From contig JAGBEG010000010.1 of NCBI GenBank assembly GCA_017937095.1, positions 682,001 to 746,000 on the forward strand: a stretch of DNA of 64,000 nt. The letters are read 5' to 3'. Position 1 is the first letter of the stretch. Each line of letters starts with the position of its first letter. The notes below the pieces were generated by a model that saw only the letters and a list, made by a program, of their open reading frames with translations, was not told where the DNA came from and ran no database searches. Source of the stretch: Roseburia sp. GTDB taxonomy: Bacteria > Bacillota > Clostridia > Lachnospirales > Lachnospiraceae. A program made the position numbers and the translations under genes. Below, piece by piece: positions 34,023 to 40,836 of this stretch.

Positions 34023-34736
34023 TTACCGTTCCTCATGGAAAAGCCCCGCCTTGTCCTTTTGCGGAGCGGGCGGGGCCTCTTGAAACCGTTTGAGTGCGCC
34101 GAGAATGGAATGGACGGGTTCGGCCTTTTCGGGATAGGCAAATACCCGGTGTTCCGGCGGTATGTCCTGCGTTCCGTGGTAATGCTCCTTAAAGCCCACC
34201 GGGTCCGCCGCCACATATCCGCCGGGAGCGAATACGCCGCCCTCGTTGATACGCATATCCCGCCCGTATGCCTCATAATCGAAGTAGCCTTGAATGTGCT
34301 CCGGTATGTCGATGGTCCTCAGCTCGTCGGCGTACAGATGGCCCAGCCCTTCATCATCGGAAATATCCGGGTAAAAGCGGTAGAGGTCAAGGTTCTGTGT
34401 CAGGTTGATTAGGTCCTTCACGCTGCCCGTGTGTTTTCCCAAGACAAGAGCGGCCTCAAAGGTTTCCAATCCGCCCTTGTCCCGTACTTCCAGCAGGGCA
34501 TGGCCCAGCTCATTCAGCTCGTCGATGTTCTCGTACTCGTCCAGATAGTCGTACAGTCCCAGCACATCGCTGTCAAAGCTGGTAATAAACACTTCGCTGT
34601 ACCGCTTTCCGTCTATCCCGATTTTGGCAAGGGCGGCCTGTACCTCCTGTGTGGTCGTGGGGAAATGTACCGTTGTTCCCACCTCAATCCCCATCATGGG
34701 GTACAGGGCCGTGTTGGTTATATAGGCTTCAAACAT
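34023..34736 (-). CDS. ardA: ArdA-type antirestriction protein
   Basis: 237 aa. MFEAYITNTALYPMMGIEVG, FITSFDSDVLGLYDYLDEYE and IDELNELGHALLEV are ArdA blocks; the protein is very acidic, mimicking DNA, and blocks type I restriction enzymes. The extra C-terminal ~60 residues (after DYEAYGRDM) include QDIPPEHRVFAYPE. ATG at 34736 follows GGAGG. It is followed, on the same strand, by a conserved element gene and preceded by the methyltransferase gene, so both lie in one anti-restriction block. Confidence 0.88.
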   Translation of the reverse strand: MFEAYITNTALYPMMGIEVGTTVHFPTTTQEVQAALAKIGIDGKRYSEVFITSFDSDVLGLYDYLDEYENIDELNELGHALLEVRDKGGLETFEAALVLGKHTGSVKDLINLTQNLDLYRFYPDISDDEGLGHLYADELRTIDIPEHIQGYFDYEAYGRDMRINEGGVFAPGGYVAADPVGFKEHYHGTQDIPPEHRVFAYPEKAEPVHSILGALKRFQEAPPAPQKDKAGLFHEER

Positions 34737-34740
34737 GGGC

Positions 34741-35826
34741 TCAATCCTCCTTTCCGGCCCTGTCTGCCAGCACTTCATAAATCCCGGCCATGATGTAATC
34801 GGCGCAAGGGAGGGCAATCGCATTTCCCAGCGCCTTGTAGCGTTGCAGAGGCCGGATTTCCTCGCCGTCCGCCCCGTACTTTGTCCAGCCCTCCGGCAGC
34901 CCCATCAGCCGCTCACTTTCCGTTTCCGTCAAGAAGCGGATACAGCCGTCGTCCGGGTCGCCCTCGTACCAAAAGGCGAAGGGCGTCACGTCGCTGGCTA
35001 AAAGAGTGGGAAAAGGGTCAGTTGGTAATCCGAAGCTGTTTCGGAAGGCGGTTTCTTCCTGCCTTTTTGCCGCTCCCCGCATACGGAAGCATTGAAAGGG
35101 GTGGATGACTGGTATTTGCCGCCCTGTTTCAAAAGAAGATGTTCGATCTCCTTCGGCGGCGGTCCGCCCGCCCTCTCGGCAAGGCGGAGGAAGTGGGAGC
35201 ATTGGACGGGGCTTAAATAGTATGTCGGCGGCACGTCTGCCTCTAAAATCCGCCACGATGAAAATTCGCTGCCTTCGCGCCAGCCTTCGGGAGCCTGCCC
35301 AATACTGGGCGTCCATGAGCCGCCAGCACACATCAGGCGTTCCCCCTCGCACCATTCCGGCGTTTCCCCATCTTCCAGAAGGAGGCATTGGAACTTCGGT
35401 GTCCGAGAAGGCGGATAGGACGGCTCTAAAATCCATCCGGTCATTTGTAGAAAACGCTCCCATGACGTTTTCCCAAACAGCGATAGCTGGATATAGGTTA
35501 TCAGTGGCATCCCTCATTTCCTGTATGATACGAAACGCCTGATAAAACAGGCTGGATTTTGCCCCGGCAAGGCCGGAGCGGTTGCCGATCAGAGAAAGGT
35601 TCTGACAGGGAGAGCCGAAGGTTATCACATGGACAGGCGGGATTTTCCCGCCGTCCACCTTCGTAATATCCCCCAAGTGCGCCATATCGGGAAAGTGCCT
35701 TTTGGTTATGGAGATCGGCGCTTTTTCAATCTCGCTGGCCCACACCGGACGGATACCGCAGCGGGAGGCCGCCAGAGGGAAAACGCCTATCCCATCAAAA
35801 AGGCTCCCCAGCTTAATGTCCGGCAT
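34741..35826 (-). CDS. C5-cytosine DNA methyltransferase
   Basis: 361 aa. Motif I LGSLFDGIGVFPLAASRCGI, motif IV FGSPCQNLS with the catalytic Cys, motif VI ENVMGAF, motif VIII RRQRIFIVADF and motif X GNAIALPCADYIMAGIY. The target-recognition region lies between about 200 and 290. It would methylate the element's DNA, protecting it in new hosts. Its start overlaps the upstream gene by 14 bases, and ardA follows after four bases. Target site unknown. Confidence 0.92.
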   Translation of the reverse strand: MPDIKLGSLFDGIGVFPLAASRCGIRPVWASEIEKAPISITKRHFPDMAHLGDITKVDGGKIPPVHVITFGSPCQNLSLIGNRSGLAGAKSSLFYQAFRIIQEMRDATDNLYPAIAVWENVMGAFSTNDRMDFRAVLSAFSDTEVPMPPSGRWGNAGMVRGGTPDVCWRLMDAQYWAGSRRLARRQRIFIVADFRGRRAADILFKPRPMLPLPPPCREGGRTAAEGDRTSSFETGRQIPVIHPFQCFRMRGAAKRQEETAFRNSFGLPTDPFPTLLASDVTPFAFWYEGDPDDGCIRFLTETESERLMGLPEGWTKYGADGEEIRPLQRYKALGNAIALPCADYIMAGIYEVLADRAGKED

Positions 35827-36169
35827 GACCCGGGCCGCCGTGTCCCTTCACGGCAAGAACCCCGTCCAGCGTAGTAGCCGCGATACCCAGCCGCCCGGCA
35901 ACCGCAATGTCGTTTTTCACATCCTCGTCCACCGCACCGCCGCAGACGATCAGGGTATGGGAGCGCCGCAGCATATCCCGGCGCATATCAATCCCGGCCT
36001 TATGTTCCTCGGGAACGCTGTCATTCAAGAACAGCGGAAGATACAAAAGCGGGCAGATGGGGGAAAAGCCCGCCTCATAGGCAAGACGGCAGTAGTGGGC
36101 CGCCAGCTCCATATCAATATCCGGCTCACCGCTCCATGCGGCGGTCAGATAGGCCAAAGGTCGTTTCAT
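35813..36169 (-). CDS. DUF4406-like nucleoside/NAD-type fold protein
   Basis: 118 aa. MKRPLAYLTAAWSGEPD, then FSPICPLLYLPLFLND and RRSHTLIVCGGAVDEDVKND resemble DUF4406/DUF7768 proteins, which share a nucleoside 2-deoxyribosyltransferase-like fold. AATGGAGG stands seven bases before ATG. It overlaps the methyltransferase gene by 14 bases. The biological role is unknown. Confidence 0.65.
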   Translation of the reverse strand: MKRPLAYLTAAWSGEPDIDMELAAHYCRLAYEAGFSPICPLLYLPLFLNDSVPEEHKAGIDMRRDMLRRSHTLIVCGGAVDEDVKNDIAVAGRLGIAATTLDGVLAVKGHGGPGHAGH

Positions 36170-36253
36170 TGGTTCAACCTCCATTTCTTTCTGATTTACG
36201 GAAAGCAAGGTTTCGCCCAACCCCTCCGCCCCTTCCCGGGGGAAGGGGGACGG

Positions 36254-36417
36254 CTCTGGAGAATTTATATCCCCGTCGCTTGTCCGGGAAAAAGCATAAC
36301 CGGGAGAAATCCGTCAAGGGTGCCTCTGGCACCGCCTGCGGCGGCGTTGCCCTTGACTGATTTTCCCGGCTATGCTACGGAATAACTGGCGACGGGGAAT
36401 AATTTATATCTCCAGAG
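36254..36417. repeat. ~164-bp nested inverted-repeat element
   Basis: Outer arms CTCTGGAGA and CCCCGTCGC (36254-36279) pair with 36389-36417. Middle arms AGCATAACCGGGAGAAAT (36293-36310) pair with 36359-36375. Inner GTCAAGGG pairs with CCCTTGAC. The tip can form TGCC/GGCA and CCGC/GCGG hairpins. It could be a structured RNA, a single-strand origin, an oriT region or a small non-autonomous insertion. Confidence 0.75.
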
Positions 36418-36446
36418 CTTCGGGGCGCGGGGCAGTGCCCCGCAAT

Positions 36447-36469
36447 CCTCGGGCCATCTTGACCCGAAG
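36447..36469. repeat. ICE palindrome 18
   Basis: Arms CCTCGGGCCA and TGACCCGAAG around TCT. It starts seven bases after the parB stop. Confidence 0.85.
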
Positions 36470-36476
36470 TTTCGGC

Positions 36477-37850
36477 TTACTTTTCCGGCTCGGTTTTCTT
36501 CTCCGGCTTTTCGTGTTCCTTCTGCTGGCCCTTCCAGTCGTCCAGCAGCTTGATGATCTGGTCCTTCATTTCCCTCGGCGTGGTTTCCTTGCCGAAGTAT
36601 TTGCTCAGTTCCGCACCCGTCAGAATCACTTTGTCTACCTCCTTTTTGTCCTCCATCATAATGCCGTCGATCACATCCCCGTTGAGCAGCTTCTTTTCGT
36701 CCAGCTCCCGCATACGCTTTGCCTGCGCCTGCGAAGGCGAGGACTGCTGGCTGTCGATGGCGATGGCGATATAGTTCTGGTTCTTCTTGCCGATGTAGGA
36801 AAGCTCCACCGCCGTAGTGAAGCCCAGCTTTTTCTCGTCCATCAGCTTCATCAGGTCGGGGACCAGCTCATTCAGCCGGATATACCGCTGCACCTGCTTG
36901 ACGGCCATCTTGTTCCGCTCGGCCACGATCTCGTTGGAGCGTTTGCCTGCGTCCTTCGGGTCAATCTGGCCCGAAGTGCGGGAGCCCTGGTGCTTGATGG
37001 CCTCAAGCTGCATTTTCAGAGCTTTGGCCCGCTCGCTGGGGAGAATTTCTTCGCGCTGGTTCAGATTGTCCTCCACCATCTGCGTGATGGCTTCATCGTC
37101 CGTCAGGTTGCGGACGATACAGGGCATATCCGCATATCCGGCAAGCTCGCTGGCTTTCTGGCGGCGGTGGCCGGACACGATCTCATAGCCGCCATCCTCA
37201 CGGGGACGGACGATAGCAGGCTGGGTAACGCCCTTGTCCTTGACGCTGGACACCATAGCCCGCATTTCTTCATCGTCCCGGACCTCAAAGGGATGGTTCT
37301 TGAAGGCGTGGAGCTCGTTCAGCTTGATATATACGATCTGTTCCTCGCCACGGCGGGGAGCCTCCTTCGGCCCCTCGGGTTCCTTCGGAGCGGGAGCGGC
37401 CTGCACCGTGGGAGCCGCTTTTTTCTCCGGTTTCTCTTTGGGTGCCTTTTCCTGCTTTTTCTGTGCGGGGGCTTTGGGCTTCAGAGCGGCGGCCTTGTCC
37501 TTATCCTCTTTCGGGGGACGGCCCCTGCGCTTCGGCTGCTCGGGCTCTTTGGGCTTTTCCTGTTTTCCCTCGGCCTTTTTCGGAGCCTCCGGCTGCTTTT
37601 CCGGTTTCTCCGTTTTTGCCGGGGCAGGCTTTTCCCCGCCAGAAGCCGCCGCCCGTTCCTCGGCCTTCTTTCCTTTCATAATTTCAGCGAAGTCATAGAC
37701 GGACACCTGCGGGCTCTTTGCCTGCTGTTCCGTCTTTTTTTCGGCCTCCGGGGAAGTAGGCGTTTTCTCCGGCTCGGGCGGAGTTTCCTTGCCCGGCCCG
37801 GTATCTGTTACCGGCTGCTCCGGCATTTTCGTGGTTTTATCATCTGCCAT
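36477..37850 (-). CDS. ParB/Spo0J-family partition protein
   Basis: 457 aa. The first ~170 residues are low-complexity Lys/Pro/Glu with Ala. The ParB domain follows: VYIKLNELHAFKNHPFEVRD, EIVSGHRRQKASELAG and MVEDNLNQREEILPSERAKA, then a helix-turn-helix KMAVKQVQRYIRLNELVPDL. AGGAGG lies nine bases before ATG at 37850. No parA is seen, so it may regulate rather than partition. ICE palindrome 19 encodes SGQIDPK inside the ParB domain. It is the first gene of the minus-strand array. Confidence 0.88.
   Translation of the reverse strand: MADDKTTKMPEQPVTDTGPGKETPPEPEKTPTSPEAEKKTEQQAKSPQVSVYDFAEIMKGKKAEERAAASGGEKPAPAKTEKPEKQPEAPKKAEGKQEKPKEPEQPKRRGRPPKEDKDKAAALKPKAPAQKKQEKAPKEKPEKKAAPTVQAAPAPKEPEGPKEAPRRGEEQIVYIKLNELHAFKNHPFEVRDDEEMRAMVSSVKDKGVTQPAIVRPREDGGYEIVSGHRRQKASELAGYADMPCIVRNLTDDEAITQMVEDNLNQREEILPSERAKALKMQLEAIKHQGSRTSGQIDPKDAGKRSNEIVAERNKMAVKQVQRYIRLNELVPDLMKLMDEKKLGFTTAVELSYIGKKNQNYIAIAIDSQQSSPSQAQAKRMRELDEKKLLNGDVIDGIMMEDKKEVDKVILTGAELSKYFGKETTPREMKDQIIKLLDDWKGQQKEHEKPEKKTEPEK
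36954..36976. repeat. ICE palindrome 19, inside parB
   Basis: Arms CTTCGGGTCA and TGGCCCGAAG around ATC. It encodes SGQIDPK between the ParB nuclease-like domain and the helix-turn-helix. Confidence 0.85.
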
Positions 37851-37884
37851 AAGCATTTACCTCCTGTTTTTGGGCGTAAAAAAA

Positions 37885-37908
37885 GGGCTCAACTTTTCAG
37901 TCAAGCCC
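37885..37908 (-). terminator. parB leader hairpin 2 with T7
   Basis: On the minus strand GGGCTTGACT, a GAAA loop and AGTTGAGCCC are followed by TTTTTTT, 27 bases before the parB start. It reads as an attenuator. Confidence 0.75.
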
Positions 37909-37947
37909 CCGTGGGAAGTTCCTCCTTTCTCCGCCAAGATACAAAAA

Positions 37948-37975
37948 TACCGCCCGTAGTCTCGTTTGGGCGGTA
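37948..37975 (-). terminator. parB leader hairpin 1 with T5
   Basis: On the minus strand TACCGCCC and GGGCGGTA arms enclose 12 nt, then TTTTTGTATC. AAAGGAGG follows between hairpins 1 and 2, which might serve a leader peptide. Confidence 0.7.
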
Positions 37976-38017
37976 CTTTGTGTAAGATTGGCAGTCCATT
38001 ATTAAGTTTTTTATTAT

Positions 38018-38038
38018 GTTCCCTTTGTACACCGTTGC
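38018..38038 (-). repeat. Right terminal inverted repeat
   Basis: Inverted match of 13241-13261 (shared core CCTTTGTACACCG-type), one base from the right direct repeat. Confidence 0.6.
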
Positions 38039-38039
38039 A

Positions 38040-38053
38040 ACCAACAGTTGATA
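38040..38053 (+). other. Right end direct repeat (candidate attR core)
   Basis: ACCAACAGTTGATA, identical to 13196-13209. It lies 27 bp beyond the 3' end of the phosphotransferase gene, so integration broke no gene there. Confidence 0.6.
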
Positions 38054-38080
38054 ACAAAAAACTGCAAGAAATACACCGAA

Positions 38081-38989
38081 TTATTTATAACCAATCGCTT
38101 TTAATATTTCTTCTTCATTTTTCTCTACAAAATGATAGATTCTCATAGCATCCTCGGAACACTTTATATCACTCTGTTCCATAAACCATGCTGCAAATAA
38201 AAGCTCAATGGATTCCATCACATACGGAACCGCCTGCTTTTCTTCTGCCAGCAATTCACATTCCTGCTCATATCCTGTAAAGAAATGTCTTAATATGCCA
38301 AACCATTGTTCTTCTGTAATATCGGGCAGCTCTTCTTCCGACAGTAAGCCCAACATAAAATAGCACAAATCAAAAATTCTTATATTCCTTTGACTCAAAT
38401 CAAAATCAATATATCCCGAAAAACTACCCTTGTCAAAGAGAAAGTTACCAAAATGTACATCTCTATGTATTAACTGAACCGGTAACTTATCATATAATTT
38501 CTCCATCCGCTCTACTAACATACAAAAATCAGATTCCTCTATGTATTTCCAATTATTCTTAACGAAAACAGATTTTATCCATCCCTTCATTTCATCCAGC
38601 AAGCTACTATCCCAAAATTCATCCTGCGTTTCGCATTTTTTGAATGCTTTATGCAGTCTGGCTAACACCCTTCCCATTTCCGATGTTATTGCAATATTTT
38701 TATCTATATCCGTTATATTGCTTCCGGAAAGTTTATTTGTCAGGATATAATAATATTCATGATCCTTGACATAGGTTTTCTTATCCTTTGTCGAAACAAT
38801 ACCGCTAACCGGAATCCCCATACTATCCAAAATAGTCAGCGCCTTGATATTTCTTTGAAGCATATCGACATCTTTATATAGTTTCAAAACAAAATCCTCC
38901 CCGATCTGCCACGCTGAATCATATATCTGCTTCACTTCCTTGTTCTCGATATCCCACTCATTTATAATTTGCTGAATTTTATGATTCAT
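38081..38989 (-). CDS. Aminoglycoside/choline phosphotransferase-like protein
   Basis: 302 aa from ATG at 38989 (MNHKIQQIINEWDIEN) with AAAGGG nine bases upstream. Kinase-fold motifs are VQLIHRDVHFGNFLFDKGSF (catalytic loop H-x-D-x4-N) and GYIDFDLSQRNIRIFDLCYF (metal-binding Asp). The family phosphorylates aminoglycosides, choline or similar small molecules; the substrate is not predictable. The reading frame continues upstream without a stop into a CD3324-type segment, so a fused product is also possible. The gene is AT-rich and lies just outside the conjugative element. Confidence 0.8.
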   Translation of the reverse strand: MNHKIQQIINEWDIENKEVKQIYDSAWQIGEDFVLKLYKDVDMLQRNIKALTILDSMGIPVSGIVSTKDKKTYVKDHEYYYILTNKLSGSNITDIDKNIAITSEMGRVLARLHKAFKKCETQDEFWDSSLLDEMKGWIKSVFVKNNWKYIEESDFCMLVERMEKLYDKLPVQLIHRDVHFGNFLFDKGSFSGYIDFDLSQRNIRIFDLCYFMLGLLSEEELPDITEEQWFGILRHFFTGYEQECELLAEEKQAVPYVMESIELLFAAWFMEQSDIKCSEDAMRIYHFVEKNEEEILKAIGYK

Positions 38990-39262
38990 TTTCTCATACC
39001 CTTTCCTTTGTTCTGTGATAATCCTTCGGATGCTGGAATCCGACAAGTGATACTTCACTGCGAGCTTACCACTACTTATGCCCCCTAAGAATTTTGTAAA
39101 AATATGCTCATTGCGTTTGATTAGTTCCTGCTCATATTTCGTGAAGCCAGGATTTCTCACCTTATCCTTTATTGGTATATAAATATATTCTCCCTGCACA
39201 TACTACTGTATTTCCTTCACCAATTCATCCGGTAATATATAATTCGCATTTTTATACTTCAC
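38990..39262 (-). pseudogene. CD3324-type segment with in-frame amber codon, fused to the kinase frame
   Basis: From GTG at 39262 (GGGAG eight bases upstream) the frame reads KYKNANYILPDELVKEIQ, then TAG (39203-39205), then YVQGEYIYIPIKDK and KLAVKYHLSDSSIRRIITEQ. This matches the CD3324 family except for the amber codon. A GTG directly after the stop could restart translation but lacks a ribosome site. The frame then runs into the phosphotransferase. The likely reading is a once-intact CD3324 gene damaged by one substitution. Confidence 0.7.
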
Positions 39263-39452
39263 GCTATCAGCTCCCTTGGTATCGTATTGTCTACAGTAAA
39301 TCATGGTCTACATCCGATATATTTACGCTCATTATATCATCTATAACAAAAGAAAACCGTCTGTATTTTATACAGAATAAAACACAGACAGCTCCAATCC
39401 CCTACATGTGTTCCAGCCACATTTCTCCATGTGTCCTTTTTCTACAAAAAAA

Positions 39453-39482
39453 CTGCCCTTTATGCCAAAACATAAAGAGCAG
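39453..39482 (-). terminator. Terminator after the ppdK-end copies
   Basis: CTGCTCTTTATG and CATAAAGGGCAG arms around TTTTGG on the minus strand; T runs lie on both sides, so it may work in both directions. It follows the ppdK-like stop codon at 39527 by ~45 bases. Confidence 0.8.
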
Positions 39483-39526
39483 TTTTTTGATTTTCATATT
39501 ATTGCAATCGCATTTCTTCCAGTATA

Positions 39527-39556
39527 TTACAGATTGGCAATTGCTGCACTGTGCAC
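39527..39556 (-). repeat. ppdK 3'-end copy 2
   Basis: On the minus strand it reads VHSAAIANL-stop; ppdK ends AQAAIANQ-stop. ATTGCCAAT is identical to ppdK. Confidence 0.6.
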
Positions 39557-39586
39557 GCTGCTCAGGCAGCATCCACTGTCTGGCAA

Positions 39587-39616
39587 CTATTTATTGGCGA
39601 TAGCTGCCTGTGCAGA
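39587..39616 (-). repeat. ppdK 3'-end copy 1
   Basis: On the minus strand it reads SAQAAIANK-stop, in the ppdK frame. 19 of 21 bases match the genuine ppdK end at 46028-46048 (GCACAGGC-GCTAT-GCCAAT). Confidence 0.75.
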
Positions 39617-39734
39617 GTACATATTACATGGTGTTATCCTAACCTTTATTTGTTGTGTATGGCTGTATTGCAGGTGCTATAGTCGAAGGGGATAATAAGA
39701 AGAATTTGCTATTCCTATTTAATGAATCTCATAA

Positions 39735-40733
39735 TCAAGAAATCATATCTTCTCCACTATTTTCTACACTCTCTATCTTGTATATCAAATCATATTTGCA
39801 CAGTATATCGTATAACTTCTTATAATCATCATTAATAAATTTATTATTTTTATCTACATATAAAATTCCCTCTCGTTTTGTTTTTCCAATAAAAAATTTT
39901 ATTTCTTCACAATCAGCATATTCTTCTACATTCAAATTAATTCGCTCAACTGTCCTTATATCCTTGACTATATCGTCATACTTTTTACCAAGCGGTAATT
40001 TACATTTATCAATTAATGTAAGTAATACATTTTGTTTGGTTAACATCATGTCTTCTCTTTTATAGTCTACACTTACTTCCTTTTCTGCATCCTTAATTTT
40101 TTTCTCTAATAAATCTAATTCATACTTGTATATCTGATTACTTCCTTCGTTGAATATTTTAGAATACTTAATTAAAACCACTGCAAAAAATAGTCCTATA
40201 CCTATTATTCCATACCATGTTGGATATCCATCACCAGCTCTCATGTAGTCTAAAAATAGCGTTGCACAAATTGATAATCCAACAGATATCAAACACGTAC
40301 ATAAATATTCTTTTGCTTCTAACGTACGTTCTAAAAATTCCTTTCTATTATACAATTTACACAAATCATTTCCAATTACAAGATCCACTTTCCCATCCTT
40401 TTTATAATAAAAATTTATAACATTTATCATCTCTTGATAATGCTCTTTTGTTTCTCCCCAATGTGTATTATAGTTGTCTAATTCATCAAACAGACTATCT
40501 CCTGAAGAATATATATTCGTTATACTACCTACAAAATATTTTACAATTGCGATTCCAACCCATGCTATCAATGGACACAAAAACAGTAATAGAAAAATAA
40601 ATGCAGCTATTTTAACAAATTCATCCAAAATACTTCCCACTACCGCAAAAGAATCAATTATTTGTATAACTATAAAATATGCAAAAAGAAAAATCCCATA
40701 ACCACGCCAAAACCTCAATTTTTTACTACTCAT
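39735..40733 (-). CDS. Four-helix membrane protein, unrecognised
   Basis: 332 aa. Two N-terminal membrane helices (IFLFAYFIVIQIIDSFAV, then FIFLLLFLCPLIAWVGIAI) and two central ones (CTCLISVGLSICATLFL and YGIIGIGLFFAVVLIKY). Soluble parts lie between and after them, ending in a Lys/Asp-rich domain. GGAGG is eight bases before ATG. No family is recognised. AT-rich base use and a place beside a toxin-antitoxin pair suggest accessory, possibly defensive, origin, but nothing proves it. Confidence 0.6.
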   Translation of the reverse strand: MSSKKLRFWRGYGIFLFAYFIVIQIIDSFAVVGSILDEFVKIAAFIFLLLFLCPLIAWVGIAIVKYFVGSITNIYSSGDSLFDELDNYNTHWGETKEHYQEMINVINFYYKKDGKVDLVIGNDLCKLYNRKEFLERTLEAKEYLCTCLISVGLSICATLFLDYMRAGDGYPTWYGIIGIGLFFAVVLIKYSKIFNEGSNQIYKYELDLLEKKIKDAEKEVSVDYKREDMMLTKQNVLLTLIDKCKLPLGKKYDDIVKDIRTVERINLNVEEYADCEEIKFFIGKTKREGILYVDKNNKFINDDYKKLYDILCKYDLIYKIESVENSGEDMIS

Positions 40734-40836
40734 AGTGTACACCTCCGCAAGTTCTTTTCACATTATTTTTCAACGCTTGCATTCTTTAGTAAAGAGGACT
40801 ATCACTGCTGATAAGCTCCAAAATATTCATTTCTAT

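Larger units (their letters stand above)
36170..36476. other. 307-bp non-coding region packed with stem-loops
   Basis: From left to right: a CCCCTTCC/GGAAGGGG hairpin (36229-36249), a nested inverted repeat (36254-36417), a GCGGGGC/GCCCCGC hairpin (36427-36443) and ICE palindrome 18 (36447-36469). No open frame looks like a gene. Confidence 0.75.
13196..38053. mobile_element. Tn1549/CTn-type integrative conjugative element (~24.9 kb)
   Basis: Bounded by a 14-bp direct repeat (13196-13209 and 38040-38053). It holds a large serine recombinase next to the left end, MOBP relaxase, MobC, VirD4, PcfB, VirB4, PrgI, TrbL/VirB6-like, Maff2, NlpC/P60, DUF4366, DUF4315, Cys-rich VLP, SpoVG-like, ArdA, C5-methyltransferase and ParB. 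Its transfer genes are GC-rich, while both flanks are richer in AT. No ParA, Rep, topoisomerase or LtrC-type primase was found, so it may be reduced. Excision would be by the serine recombinase. Confidence 0.85.
39263..39734. other. 472-bp intergenic region with ppdK 3'-end copies
   Basis: It holds two degenerate copies of the ppdK end (39527-39556, 39587-39616), a terminator (39453-39482) and an AT-rich hairpin near 39357-39390 (CTGT-TTTTAT and ATAAAA-ACAG arms). The promoter of the CD3324/kinase frame should lie at about 39280-39350. No gene is supported. Confidence 0.6.

Noticed and set aside
15187-36469. Palindromes as ordinary rho-independent terminators
   Set aside because: No T run follows them, and they lie within a continuous operon.
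15187-36976. Palindromes as a CRISPR array
   Set aside because: They are true palindromes spread over 22 kb at gene borders, without regular spacers or cas genes.
36372-37985. Plus-strand frame of 537 codons opposite parB, Leu/Phe-rich
   Set aside because: Its composition is the antisense of the Lys/Glu-rich ParB; no ribosome site or family match.
38081-38989. Proven aminoglycoside resistance gene
   Set aside because: Only the general kinase motifs are present; the substrate cannot be assigned from sequence.
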